Below, piece by piece: positions 15,732-24,218 of a DNA stretch of 36,529 bases. Below the pieces are notes generated by a model. It was given only the letters and a program-made list of their open reading frames with translations. It was not told where the DNA came from and searched no databases. Numbering within the stretch: the stretch's first letter is position 1; every line of letters begins with the position of its first letter. The translations under genes and the position numbers were made by a program. Location: the NCBI GenBank assembly GCA_017795045.1, contig CP051244.1, forward strand, positions 104,252-140,780, read 5' to 3'. The DNA is from Allomuricauda sp. (lineage in GTDB: Bacteria > Bacteroidota > Bacteroidia > Flavobacteriales > Flavobacteriaceae).

Positions 15732-16976
15732 ATGCGCTCTTTGATCAAATCAACGTTCTTCTTATTAGTCATAACGGGTGCTTTTGCACAGGTACAGGAA
15801 GAAGTAAATCCCCCGGAAAACATCAGGACCATTATTTTTAGGGGACCTACGGAAGACCAGTTCCCGGTCATCCAATTGGGCGAAACCATGACCTTGGAGT
15901 TTGATGATCTTACCGCCAAGGAACAGGATTATTATTATAAAATAATCCATTGCGATTATGACTGGACCCCTTCCCAGCTTCTAAAGTCGCAATATTTGTC
16001 CGGAGCGGACAACCAGCGCATCATAGATTACGAGAACAGCTACACCACCCTACAACCCTATTCCAATTATAGGTTGACCATTCCCAACGAAAATGTTCGG
16101 TTGAAAGTCAGCGGAAACTATGTTCTTGAGGTCTACAACAGCTATGGCGACCTTCAGTTTTCCAGACGGTTTGTGGTTTATCGGGATGCGGTTCGCGTGG
16201 CCGGAACCGTAAAACGCTCCCGAGACTTTAATTTTTTGAATGAAAAGCAAGTGGTCCAGTTCAACATCAATACCGCTGGATTTCCAGTAGTGAACCCCAA
16301 GAACGAGGTCAAAGTAGCCATTTTACAGAACCATTTTTGGCCCACGGCCCTGTACAACATCAAACCCCAATTCACCATCGGCACCGAGTTGGTCTATAAA
16401 TATGATAAGGAAACCAGTTTCTTTGGTGGCAACGAATACCTTAATTTTGACACCAAGGATCTTAGGTCGCCCACTTTTGCCATTTCCAAAGTAGAGTTCA
16501 GGGATCTATACCACCATATCCTATTCACCAACGAATTTCGCAATGACCGGCCCTACACCTATTTCCCGGACATCAATGGCGATTTTGTGGTCAGGACCCT
16601 CCAAGGTGATGATGTTTCACGCGAAGCAGAGTATTCCATGGTCCATTTTAGCCTCCCCTACACCAATGAAATAGGTTTGGACAACGTGTACGTGGTCGGA
16701 AAGTTCAACAACTACCAATTGGAGGAAGAGAATAAGATGACCTATAATCCCGATAACGCAAAAATGGAACTCACCCTGCCCATAAAGCAGGGGTTCTACA
16801 ACTACAAATATGTGGTAGAGCGTGCCGATGGCACCATTGACCCCAACTTTGTTGGCGGCAATTTCCACTTTACGGAAAACAATTACCTTATTTTGGTCTA
16901 CTACAGGGATTTTGGCGATTTATATGATAGTATAATAGGTATAGGTTCCGTCAATTCCAGAACAATCAGCAATTAA
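15732..16976 (+). CDS. Type IX secretion system Plug protein (DUF5103)
   Basis: This 414-aa exported protein starts at 15732 (MRSLIKSTFFLLVITGAFAQ, a normal signal peptide); an earlier in-frame ATG at 15651 would bury the signal and is rejected. The mature sequence matches DUF5103, the family of the Plug protein that seals the periplasmic side of the SprA outer-membrane channel in Flavobacterium johnsoniae. Recognisable segments: IRTIIFRGPTEDQFPVIQLG, YYYKIIHCDYDWTPSQLLKS, LKVSGNYVLEVYNSYGDL, FVVYRDAVRVAGTVKRSRD, and near the end NYKYVVERADGTIDPNFVGG followed by FHFTENNYLILVYYRD. Residues about 315-400 look like an early-set/carbohydrate-binding-like beta sandwich. It supports a working T9SS together with porT further on. 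Confidence 0.92.
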   Translation: MRSLIKSTFFLLVITGAFAQVQEEVNPPENIRTIIFRGPTEDQFPVIQLGETMTLEFDDLTAKEQDYYYKIIHCDYDWTPSQLLKSQYLSGADNQRIIDYENSYTTLQPYSNYRLTIPNENVRLKVSGNYVLEVYNSYGDLQFSRRFVVYRDAVRVAGTVKRSRDFNFLNEKQVVQFNINTAGFPVVNPKNEVKVAILQNHFWPTALYNIKPQFTIGTELVYKYDKETSFFGGNEYLNFDTKDLRSPTFAISKVEFRDLYHHILFTNEFRNDRPYTYFPDINGDFVVRTLQGDDVSREAEYSMVHFSLPYTNEIGLDNVYVVGKFNNYQLEEENKMTYNPDNAKMELTLPIKQGFYNYKYVVERADGTIDPNFVGGNFHFTENNYLILVYYRDFGDLYDSIIGIGSVNSRTISN

Positions 16977-16977
16977 C

Positions 16978-16985
16978 TATCTTTA
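16978..16985 (+). promoter_or_regulatory. Possible -7 box of the DUF3667 gene
   Basis: TATCTTTA matches seven of eight positions and lies 20 bases before the ATG at 17006, just after the stop codon of the Plug gene. Confidence 0.35.
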
Positions 16986-17005
16986 GCTGCAAATCCCTCT
17001 AGGGC

Positions 17006-18199
17006 ATGACCAAGAAAAAGAGCTTGATCAGTAAAGGCAGATACGAACTCCAGTTTAGGGGCACGCAATGCTTGAACTGTGGCCATCCGTTGGACATGAG
17101 CGACAAATATTGTCCCAATTGCTCTCAGGCCAACAGCACCAAAAAGTTGACCCTGAAAGATTTTTTTGATGAATTTTTCTCCGGACTCTTCAATTACGAC
17201 TCCAGACTTTTAAAAACACTTTCAGCCCTATTATGGCGTCCCGGGCGAATCACCAAGGACTATATTGAAGGTAAACGGGTCTCTTACACCAACCCCTTTC
17301 GGTTTTTGTTGAGTCTGGCCTTTATCTATTTTTTGATGTTTGCCTTTAACAATGAATTTTCAAGCTTGGACAAGGCCGCCTCCAGATTCGATGGCAATCT
17401 TCTTTCAAGTTCCCCGGTATCCTACAATGTTAAGTCGGGCACCTTCACAACGGATAGCACCAAGCTTAAGGAAGAAACGGCCAAGGTTCTGGAAAAATTG
17501 GATTCTTCCCAAGTGCGCACCAAAGAGGTGGTCACTGGAATGCACGTTCTGGATTCCCTTGCCAAGGCCACCAATACGGAAGACCAACACAAGGACTCCT
17601 TAATGTTGGCCGACCCCACAAAATTCTATGCAGACCTTGAAGCCAAATCAGGAATCAATAATTTCATGGAAAAGGTGGGCTTTTTTTCCAAAATGATCAA
17701 GCAAGACACCCTGTTCAGTTTTGACGAGACGCAGGCCAAGTATAATGTTAAACGAACCCCAGGCAACCGAATGGCCTTTAATTCTGCCAATAGCCTATTG
17801 AAGGTAATCAGTAGACCGGGGAGCTTTCTGAACGCCTCGATTTCCAGAATGCCCTTTGCCATATTTTTCTTTTTACCACTGTTCACGATCTTCATTTGGT
17901 TGGTGTACATCAGAAAAAAATACACCTACACCGATCATCTTATCTTCAGCTTTCACAACCAATCCTTATTATTTATCTTGCTCATCCTAAGCTTGATAAT
18001 TGACACCATTTTCAATATGTCAAGTGCAGTGCTGTTTATTTTGGTTTTCAGCATATATCTGTACATGGCCATGAAAAGGTTTTACGGGCAGGGAACGTTT
18101 AAAACGATTGTCAAATATTTCTTTCTGAACACTATATTTACCATACTGGCATTTATTGCGGTCATTATTCTGTTTACAGGAAGCGTTTTTATGTATTAG
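17006..18199 (+). CDS. DUF3667 membrane protein with N-terminal zinc ribbon
   Basis: This is a 397-aa protein of unknown function. Residues 20-40 form a zinc ribbon, CLNCGHPLDMSDKYCPNC. The next conserved stretch, LTLKDFFDEFFSGLFNYDSR followed by RPGRITKDYIEGKRVSYTNP, is the hallmark of DUF3667. Helix 1 is at about 97-114 (FRFLLSLAFIYFLMFAF). A long polar region (about 115-275), rich in S, K, D and T, separates it from three to four C-terminal helices (PFAIFFFLPLFTIFIWLVYI, LFILLILSLIIDTIF, VLFILVFSIYLYMAM, and a last one ending GSVFMY). It sits between the Plug gene and apaG on the same strand, with a 4-base gap to apaG. Family assignment firm, function unknown. Confidence 0.87.
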   Translation: MTKKKSLISKGRYELQFRGTQCLNCGHPLDMSDKYCPNCSQANSTKKLTLKDFFDEFFSGLFNYDSRLLKTLSALLWRPGRITKDYIEGKRVSYTNPFRFLLSLAFIYFLMFAFNNEFSSLDKAASRFDGNLLSSSPVSYNVKSGTFTTDSTKLKEETAKVLEKLDSSQVRTKEVVTGMHVLDSLAKATNTEDQHKDSLMLADPTKFYADLEAKSGINNFMEKVGFFSKMIKQDTLFSFDETQAKYNVKRTPGNRMAFNSANSLLKVISRPGSFLNASISRMPFAIFFFLPLFTIFIWLVYIRKKYTYTDHLIFSFHNQSLLFILLILSLIIDTIFNMSSAVLFILVFSIYLYMAMKRFYGQGTFKTIVKYFFLNTIFTILAFIAVIILFTGSVFMY

Positions 18200-18203
18200 A
18201 AGT

Positions 18204-18590
18204 ATGTTTACTCAAGTCACTAAAGGAATCAAGGTATCGGTGCAGACCACTTTTGAAGGCACTTTTTTCAAAAACTACAAGATGCACTACGCCTTTGGTT
18301 ATACCATCACCATAGAGAATCTCAGCAAGGACACCGTACAGCTAACTGCTAGGCATTGGGATATTTTTGATGCCTTAAAAGATATAGAGACCATAGATGG
18401 AGAAGGTGTGATCGGCAGAAAACCGGTCATCAAACCCGGCAAATCCCATACCTACAGTTCTGGTTGTCTACTGGCATCACCCATTGGTGCCATGCGCGGC
18501 CATTACCAAATGGTAAACTTCACCACTTCCGAAGAGTTTGATGTAGAGGTACCTACATTCAAGTTCTCCGCACCTTTTGCCATAAACTAG
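18204..18590 (+). CDS. apaG: ApaG family protein
   Basis: This 128-aa protein starts at 18204 (MFTQVTKGIKVSV), 4 bases after the upstream stop; an in-frame ATG at 18156 overlaps the previous gene and is rejected. The ApaG fold is evident from FAFGYTITIENLS-like sequence (YAFGYTITIENLSKDTVQLT), ARHWDIFDALKDIETIDGEG, VIGRKPVIKPGKSHTYSSGC and GAMRGHYQMVNFTTSEEFDV. The domain is an immunoglobulin-like sandwich also present in FBXO3/PolDIP2; in bacteria it has been tied to Co2+/Mg2+ homeostasis, though the molecular role is not settled. Likely translated from the same message as the DUF3667 gene. Confidence 0.95.
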   Translation: MFTQVTKGIKVSVQTTFEGTFFKNYKMHYAFGYTITIENLSKDTVQLTARHWDIFDALKDIETIDGEGVIGRKPVIKPGKSHTYSSGCLLASPIGAMRGHYQMVNFTTSEEFDVEVPTFKFSAPFAIN

Positions 18591-18624
18591 GCCCGTTCAT
18601 TTTTAAAATCGATTTTCCTTTTAC

Positions 18625-18632
18625 TACCTTTG
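18625..18632 (+). promoter_or_regulatory. -7 box of pruA
   Basis: TACCTTTG is an exact TAnnTTTG match, 31 bases before the ATG at 18664. AAAAGAAG just before the start may help ribosome binding. Confidence 0.5.
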
Positions 18633-18663
18633 GTGGAATTTTTAATCTCCTAAAAGAAGTATC

Positions 18664-20292
18664 ATGGGAAAAGGATTCTTTCAAGTTCCGACCGCGGTCA
18701 ATGAACCCATAAAAAGTTATGCGCCAGGCACTCCCGAGCGCGAGGAAGTACTAAAGCAGTACGACGCCTATTATAACGGAAAGGTTGAAGTGCCTCTTTA
18801 TATAGGTAGCGAAGAAATAAAAACTGGCAACACCAAGCCTATGTCCCCGCCCCACGAGCACCAGCATGTGGTAGGCCATTATCATTTGGCGGAAAAAAAG
18901 CATGTGGAGCAGGCCATTTCCAATGGTTTGGAGGCCCGAAAAGCTTGGGCAGACCTTACTTGGGAACAACGTGCCGCCATCTTTTTAAAAGCTGCGGAAT
19001 TGATTGCCGGCCCGTATCGTGCCAAAATGAATGCCGCCACCATGTTGGCCCAATCCAAAAATATTTTTCAAGCCGAAATTGATTCTGCCTGTGAAATTGT
19101 AGACTTCCTACGTTTCAATGTGGAATACATGTCGCAGATCTATTCCGAACAACCCGAGTCCGCCGAAGGTATCTGGAACCGGGTGGAATACAGACCGCTT
19201 GAAGGTTTTGTCTACGCCATAACCCCATTCAACTTTACCGCCATTGCCGGGAATTTGCCTGCAAGTGCCGCCATGATGGGCAATGTGGTGGTCTGGAAAC
19301 CCAGTGACAGTCAAATCTTTTCCGCAAAGGTCATTGTTGATGTCTTCAAGGAGGCAGGTCTTCCTGATGGGGTCATCAATGTGGTCTATGGAGATCCGGT
19401 CATGATTTCGGACACCGTACTATCAAGTCCTGATTTTACGGGTATACACTTTACAGGTTCCACACATGTGTTCAAAGAATTGTGGAAGCAGATAGGAAAC
19501 AACATCCACAACTACAAAACCTATCCAAGGATTGTTGGGGAAACCGGAGGAAAGGACTTTATCATCGCCCACCCAACCGCTAAACCTCAACAAGTGGCCA
19601 CAGCCATTACAAGGGGTGCTTTTGAGTTCCAAGGCCAGAAATGTAGTGCAGCTTCCAGGGTCTATTTGCCCAAATCCACGGCAAATGAAATTTTGGATTT
19701 GGTCAAGGCAGATATCGCCTCGTTCAACAAACCTGGTTCTCCTGCCGATATGAGCAATTTCATTACCGCGGTGATTCACGAAGGCTCCTTTGACAAATTG
19801 GCCAAATACATTGATCAGGCCAAAGCCGATGCCAATGCGGAAATCATTGCCGGTGGCGGGTACGATAAATCGGTTGGTTATTTTATTGAGCCAACGGTCA
19901 TTTTGACCACTGACCCAAAATACACCACCATGTGCACTGAACTTTTTGGACCAGTGGTGACGGTATATATTTATGAGGACGCCGATTGGGGCAAAACCTT
20001 GGAATTGGTGGATGGCACATCGGAATATGCATTGACCGGAGCTGTTCTATCAGCAGATCGTTACGCCATTGATGAAGCCACAAAAGCACTGCAAAATTGT
20101 GCCGGAAACTTCTATATCAACGATAAGCCCACAGGAGCTGTGGTGGGGCAACAACCATTTGGAGGAGCTAGGGCCTCTGGAACCAATGACAAGGCAGGTT
20201 CCATGCAAAACCTTTTGCGCTGGGTGTCTCCACGACTTATAAAAGAGACCTTTGTAACTCCTGAAGATTATCGCTATCCTTTTTTGGGGTAA
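18664..20292 (+). CDS. pruA: L-glutamate gamma-semialdehyde dehydrogenase (1-pyrroline-5-carboxylate dehydrogenase)
   Basis: This 542-aa NAD-dependent enzyme oxidises glutamate semialdehyde to glutamate in proline catabolism. It is of the stand-alone long type found in Bacteroidota and eukaryotes. The N-terminus (GKGFFQVPTAVNEPIKSYAP) and the segment YRPLEGFVYAITPFNFTAIA are diagnostic. The NAD-binding part has FTGSTHVFKELW (263-274). The general base is E293 (VGETGGKDF) and the nucleophile is C327 (GQKCSAASR). FGPVVTVYIYED and QQPFGGARASGTNDKAGS are the conserved C-terminal motifs. The gene has its own promoter and terminator; no proline dehydrogenase gene (putA/prodh) lies adjacent. Confidence 0.97.
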   Translation: MGKGFFQVPTAVNEPIKSYAPGTPEREEVLKQYDAYYNGKVEVPLYIGSEEIKTGNTKPMSPPHEHQHVVGHYHLAEKKHVEQAISNGLEARKAWADLTWEQRAAIFLKAAELIAGPYRAKMNAATMLAQSKNIFQAEIDSACEIVDFLRFNVEYMSQIYSEQPESAEGIWNRVEYRPLEGFVYAITPFNFTAIAGNLPASAAMMGNVVVWKPSDSQIFSAKVIVDVFKEAGLPDGVINVVYGDPVMISDTVLSSPDFTGIHFTGSTHVFKELWKQIGNNIHNYKTYPRIVGETGGKDFIIAHPTAKPQQVATAITRGAFEFQGQKCSAASRVYLPKSTANEILDLVKADIASFNKPGSPADMSNFITAVIHEGSFDKLAKYIDQAKADANAEIIAGGGYDKSVGYFIEPTVILTTDPKYTTMCTELFGPVVTVYIYEDADWGKTLELVDGTSEYALTGAVLSADRYAIDEATKALQNCAGNFYINDKPTGAVVGQQPFGGARASGTNDKAGSMQNLLRWVSPRLIKETFVTPEDYRYPFLG

Positions 20293-20314
20293 CTCAATAA
20301 ATCCATAATTTCAT

Positions 20315-20352
20315 GGCCGCTATTCCTTTTTTTGGAATAGCGGTCTTTTTTT
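20315..20352 (+). terminator. Intrinsic terminator of pruA
   Basis: Stem CCGCTATTCC/GGAATAGCGG (extended by a G-T and a G-C pair), loop of seven T, followed by a T-rich tract. It separates pruA from the creatininase gene. Confidence 0.93.
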
Positions 20353-20371
20353 ATCCACTAAACCTTAAAAC

Positions 20372-21136
20372 ATGCCTAGACCTTACGTATTGGCCGACAC
20401 CAATTGGAAACACTTAAAAGATGAATCTTTTGACTTGGCCGTTCTACCATGGGCCGCCACCGAAGCCCACAACTACCACTTACCCTATTCCACCGATACC
20501 ATTGAGGCCACTGCCATTGCCGAAGAATCTGCAAGACTGGCATGGGAACAAGGTTGTAAGGTAATAGCCCTTCCAACAATTCCTTTTGGAGTAAATACCG
20601 GTCAATCCGATATTTATTTGGACATGAACCTCAACCCCAGCACCCAATTTGCCATCCTAAAGGATGTCATCACCGTCTTGGAAAGGCAAGGCATACGTAA
20701 GTTTATGATTTTAAACAGCCACGGCGGCAACAACTGGAAGGCCATCATTAGGGAATTGGGCCTACTGTTCCCGAACATGTTCCTGTGTACCACCCATTGG
20801 CCGGGAATGGCAGAAAAAAAAGAGATATTTGATCATCCTGGTGATCATGCCGATGAAATGGAAACCAGCCTTATACTCCATTTGGCCCCTGAATTGGTAC
20901 TCCCTAAAGAAGATTGGGGAGATGGCGAGGAACTAAAGAACAAAATAAAGGCCTTTTCCGAAGGTTGGGCCTGGACCGAAAGGCCTTGGTCCAAAATCAG
21001 TAAAGATACCGGAGTTGGCAATCCTGGTATGGCCACCAAAGAGAAAGGAGAGAAGTTTTTCTCCTTGGTATGCGAGAAAATGAGCCAATTATTTATTGAT
21101 ATTGCCCAAGCCAATGTTAATGATCTTTATGCATAA
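20372..21136 (+). CDS. Creatininase-family amidohydrolase
   Basis: This is a 254-aa cytosolic protein of the creatininase/MftE family, whose members hydrolyse cyclic or linear amides at a two-metal site. Expected ligands are all present: E31 and H33 in ATEAHNYHLP, D42 in YSTDTIEA, H117 in LNSHGGNNW, and E162 in DHADEMETS. The usual glycine after the EQH motif is replaced by asparagine. The stop is only 2 bases before the start of the AraC-type regulator, so the two are one transcription unit, starting behind the pruA terminator. I saw no clean -7 box in the 19 bases between. Substrate cannot be assigned; creatinine itself is unlikely given the many other activities in the family. Confidence 0.88.
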   Translation: MPRPYVLADTNWKHLKDESFDLAVLPWAATEAHNYHLPYSTDTIEATAIAEESARLAWEQGCKVIALPTIPFGVNTGQSDIYLDMNLNPSTQFAILKDVITVLERQGIRKFMILNSHGGNNWKAIIRELGLLFPNMFLCTTHWPGMAEKKEIFDHPGDHADEMETSLILHLAPELVLPKEDWGDGEELKNKIKAFSEGWAWTERPWSKISKDTGVGNPGMATKEKGEKFFSLVCEKMSQLFIDIAQANVNDLYA

Positions 21137-21138
21137 AC

Positions 21139-22107
21139 ATGCACCAAAAATCTAAACATCGAGCATTTTTTCTGGTACCTCCCGAAGTTCAACTGCTGGA
21201 TTTAACGGGACCAGCACACCTTTTTTATGAAGCCAAGGACTATGGCATTGAAGTAGAAACCTTTTATTTGAACCTTGAAGGCGATTCGGAGCAAACCTCC
21301 AGTGCCGGAGTATCCTTGGGCAACCTTACGCCGTTCCATGCCCATACACTGAAACCGGACGACCTCCTGTTTATTCCAGGGCTGGAATCCCATTTGTTCT
21401 TCAAAAGTGATTTCAAGACAACATATGCGGTTTTTCTTGATTGGCTAAGGGAGCAGTACAAAAACAAGGTTCGAGTTTGTTCCGTCTGCACCGGAGCTTA
21501 TTTGGTGGCCATGTCCGGTCTTTTTGATGGAAAAAAATGCACTACCCATTGGAGGTATTTGGAAGACTTTCAATCCAGATTTCCTAAAGCACAGGTACTT
21601 TCAGACCGCTTGATCGTCCAAGATGGGAACTTGTATTCCAGTGCCGGGGTCTCTTCAGGGATCGATTTAGCTCTTTTTTTGATGGAAGAGCTATTCGGAC
21701 CCGTATTTACTGCCAAAATTGCCAAAGAGGTAGTCATCTACCTCCGAAGAACTGAAAACGACCCTCAGCTCAGTGTTTTTCTACAATATCGGAACCATAT
21801 CGATACAAGGGTTCATCAAGTTCAAGATCTGCTGGCCAAAAACCTCAGCATCAAAAGCACCATAGAGGATTTGGCGGATGCCGTACACATGAGTCCAAGA
21901 AACCTTACCCGGCTGTTTAAAAAAACTACGGGCATTACCATTGGTGACTATTTGGATAAACTACGGGTGGAACGGGCCACCCAACTCCTTTCAACTGGCT
22001 CAAAAGTAAGTGCAGTTGCAGAATCCTGTGGGTTGCAAAGCAGTAACCAATTACGGTCTCTTCTAAAAAAGCACACCGCCTCCCTCCCTTCCGATTGGAA
22101 GGATTGA
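21139..22107 (+). CDS. AraC-family regulator with DJ-1/PfpI sensor domain
   Basis: This 322-aa regulator has two parts. Residues 8-200 form a glutamine-amidotransferase-like DJ-1/PfpI domain: VQLLDLTGPAHLFYEAKDYG, LLFIPGLES, and the nucleophile elbow with C117 in VCSVCTGAYLVAMSG, then KCTTHWRYLEDFQSRFPKA and SAGVSSGIDLALFL. Residues about 220-320 form the two AraC helix-turn-helix units: IEDLADAVHMSPRNLTRLFK and VSAVAESCGLQSSNQLRSLL. This is the GlxA/FtrA type of architecture, where the DJ-1 domain is taken to sense a small molecule. It lies between the creatininase gene and two exported enzymes and probably controls them. Inverted TGTCC/GGACA elements directly after it (22109-22134) are candidate sites. 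Confidence 0.92.
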   Translation: MHQKSKHRAFFLVPPEVQLLDLTGPAHLFYEAKDYGIEVETFYLNLEGDSEQTSSAGVSLGNLTPFHAHTLKPDDLLFIPGLESHLFFKSDFKTTYAVFLDWLREQYKNKVRVCSVCTGAYLVAMSGLFDGKKCTTHWRYLEDFQSRFPKAQVLSDRLIVQDGNLYSSAGVSSGIDLALFLMEELFGPVFTAKIAKEVVIYLRRTENDPQLSVFLQYRNHIDTRVHQVQDLLAKNLSIKSTIEDLADAVHMSPRNLTRLFKKTTGITIGDYLDKLRVERATQLLSTGSKVSAVAESCGLQSSNQLRSLLKKHTASLPSDWKD

Positions 22108-22108
22108 T

Positions 22109-22134
22109 TGTCCCAATACTGCGGACAGTTGTCC
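22109..22134 (+). promoter_or_regulatory. Candidate operator: three TGTCC/GGACA half-sites
   Basis: TGTCC at 22109-22113, GGACA at 22123-22127 and TGTCC at 22130-22134 form two overlapping inverted repeats (GGACA-GT-TGTCC is the tighter one). They lie upstream of the -7 box at 22158 and right after the AraC regulator gene. Candidate only. Confidence 0.35.
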
Positions 22135-22157
22135 TTTACACCCCCTTTGTTTTAACC

Positions 22158-22165
22158 TAATTTTG
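22158..22165 (+). promoter_or_regulatory. -7 box of the exported DJ-1 operon
   Basis: TAATTTTG matches TAnnTTTG exactly and lies 16 bases before the ATG at 22182. The nearest suitable TTG is at 22129-22131, 26 bases upstream, longer than the normal spacer, which would fit a promoter that needs an activator. Confidence 0.45.
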
Positions 22166-22181
22166 ACCAAAATCATTTATC

Positions 22182-23219
22182 ATGAAAAGGTCAATTTTCC
22201 TATTCGCAAGTTTTCTAATTTCTTACTTCGCCATGGCCCAAACCTCTCTTTCCACACAAACCAAATACATTTGCCCACCCTGTGGCGCAACATGTGACCA
22301 AGAAGTGCATGATGCTCCTGGCGCATGCTCGCACTGTAATATGGTGCTCATTAAAAAAAGTGACTCCAAAACCATTGCCTTTTATCTTCAAGATGGTGTG
22401 GAAGTGTTAGATTTTGCGGGGCCCATGGAAGTCTTTGCCTATGCAGGATACCGTGTTTTTACCGTCTCGGCCACCCAAGAGCCCATAAAATCGCAAGGTA
22501 TCTTAAAGATAATACCCGACTACAGTGTGGAAAATGCACCAGAAGCTGACATTTTAGCTTTTTTCGGAGGAAACTCCAGTGCCGCTTCCCAAAACCCGAA
22601 AGTTATTGATTGGATACAGAAACAAGATAACATCCAATACCATTTTTCAGTATGTACCGGGGCTTTTGTCTTGGCAGAAGCTGGCATCTTGGATGGTAAA
22701 ACGGCCACGACTTTTCATAGTGCTCTTGACAATTTGGAAACAAGCCACCCTCAAATCGATGTACGCAGAAATGTTCGTTTTGTAGATAACGGAAAGGTCA
22801 TTACCACAGCAGGCATTTCTGCCGGAATAGACGGTGCCTTGCATTTAGTGGCCAAACTACAAGGCCTAAATGCAGCCAAGCGAACCGCATATTACATGGA
22901 GTACGACAATTGGAAGTTGGGCGATGGATTGATCCTATCGGACGATAACCCCTATTCCAATAGGAAAGACCAATCTTTTTATAAAGATTTTAAAGGCATC
23001 TACCAGTACAAGAACGACTCAGAATTAAAGCTGGTCTACAACAAAAAGGAAGGCAACCTGAGCGCGGAGATAAATGGGAACTCCTATCCCATATATCATG
23101 AGGACCAGGATATTTTTTCCAATATCCAAAATGAGCCTGTTTTTTTCAAAAGGGACGGGAATGGCAAAATCATTGGATATTCACTTTCCGAAAATGGCCC
23201 CTTATTTAAAAAGTTATGA
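22182..23219 (+). CDS. Exported DJ-1/PfpI protein with N-terminal cysteine-rich metal-binding module
   Basis: This is a 345-aa secreted protein in four parts. Residues 1-20 are a signal peptide (MKRSIFLFASFLISYFAMAQ). Residues 29-58 are a small cysteine-rich module, C31-P-P-C34-x3-C38 and C49-x2-C52-N-M, related to the heavy-metal-binding domain (HMBD) known from CusB-type proteins. Residues 64-240 are a DJ-1/PfpI domain with its nucleophile C158 in FSVCTGAFVLAEAG. Residues about 260-345 look like the small beta domain (DUF3471-like) often appended to serine hydrolases. The catalytic domain resembles that of the regulator just upstream, suggesting related ligands. The stop overlaps the next gene by 4 bases (ATGA). 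Reaction unknown. Confidence 0.85.
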   Translation: MKRSIFLFASFLISYFAMAQTSLSTQTKYICPPCGATCDQEVHDAPGACSHCNMVLIKKSDSKTIAFYLQDGVEVLDFAGPMEVFAYAGYRVFTVSATQEPIKSQGILKIIPDYSVENAPEADILAFFGGNSSAASQNPKVIDWIQKQDNIQYHFSVCTGAFVLAEAGILDGKTATTFHSALDNLETSHPQIDVRRNVRFVDNGKVITTAGISAGIDGALHLVAKLQGLNAAKRTAYYMEYDNWKLGDGLILSDDNPYSNRKDQSFYKDFKGIYQYKNDSELKLVYNKKEGNLSAEINGNSYPIYHEDQDIFSNIQNEPVFFKRDGNGKIIGYSLSENGPLFKKL

Positions 23220-24196
23220 TATTCAACCGCCTATTTCCTTTTCTCCTCATTGGTGTTTGTTTTTTACAGTATATCATTGGTCAAGAGAAGCTATATCGAT
23301 GCCCTCCGTGTGCCTCCGATTGCCATAAAGAAAGTTATTCCCATCCCGGATTGTGCCCAGTTTGCAACATGGAGCTAATCTTTCAAAAAGAAAGTCAATT
23401 TAAGGGCTATGCTATGGAAGAGGTCCAGATACCCAACAATTCCATAATGCTTAATGCCGCTTATTACTCTCCCATAAACCGGGACAGTATAAATGGAGTC
23501 TTGATTGTTGTTCATGGGTCTGCTCCTTCGACCTACAATGATGTAAGCTACTATACCGGATTGGGAACACAGTTGGGAATGACCGTATTGGCTTTCGATA
23601 AGAGAGGAGTTGGGGAATCTGGTGGCACATACGAATCTTTCTCTGTGGCACGTAGCAAAGTATGGTTCAACCTTTTAGCTTCTGACGTGTTGGCATGCGT
23701 AAACTGGATAAAAGAAAAACCAGAACTCCAAAGAGCCAAGCTAGGTCTATTGGGTGGAAGCCAAGCTGGATGGATCATGCCATTGGCAGCTTCAAAAAGC
23801 AAGGCTATTGATTTTATGATCATTGGGGAAGGTGTTGCCGTCTCTGCTGGTGAAGAACACTATTTCAGTCAACTTACGGGAGATGGGGATGAAAGCGGGA
23901 TTACCATTGCCAAGGCCCATAAAAAACTTCAGCATTTTGACGGTGAAAAGGGATTTGACCCCAGAAACATTCTAAAGCAACTTGAAACAGATGCGCTTTG
24001 GTTTTTAGGAACCAATGACCCCGTAATTCCTGTAGATGCCACAATTGAAGAATTGCATCGCTTAAACAAATCCAACTTTAAAGTGGTAATCCTTCCGCAC
24101 GGAGACCATAACTTTCTCAACACCCAAACCAATGAGCGTTATGACCTTCTCTCTTATGTAAAACCTTGGTTGATCACTATCGGAATTTTAGAATAA
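23216..24196 (+). CDS. Exported alpha/beta hydrolase with N-terminal cysteine-rich metal-binding module
   Basis: This 326-aa protein has a signal peptide (residues 1-22, MIFNRLFPFLLIGVCFLQYIIG) and a second copy of the HMBD-like module at 27-56: C29-P-P-C32-x3-C36 and C47-x2-C50-N-M-E-L. The hydrolase domain follows: oxyanion-side segment VLIVVHGSAPSTYND, FDKRGVGESGG, nucleophile S182 in GLLGGSQAGW, acid D268 in GTNDPVIP and H298 in PHGDHNF. The triad is complete, so it should be an active esterase- or peptidase-like enzyme in the periplasm. Translation is coupled to the DJ-1 gene through the ATGA overlap. The shared module on two unrelated folds is the notable feature. Substrate unknown. Confidence 0.87.
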   Translation: MIFNRLFPFLLIGVCFLQYIIGQEKLYRCPPCASDCHKESYSHPGLCPVCNMELIFQKESQFKGYAMEEVQIPNNSIMLNAAYYSPINRDSINGVLIVVHGSAPSTYNDVSYYTGLGTQLGMTVLAFDKRGVGESGGTYESFSVARSKVWFNLLASDVLACVNWIKEKPELQRAKLGLLGGSQAGWIMPLAASKSKAIDFMIIGEGVAVSAGEEHYFSQLTGDGDESGITIAKAHKKLQHFDGEKGFDPRNILKQLETDALWFLGTNDPVIPVDATIEELHRLNKSNFKVVILPHGDHNFLNTQTNERYDLLSYVKPWLITIGILE

Positions 24197-24218
24197 TCAC
24201 CTCACTTTTTAAACTCCA

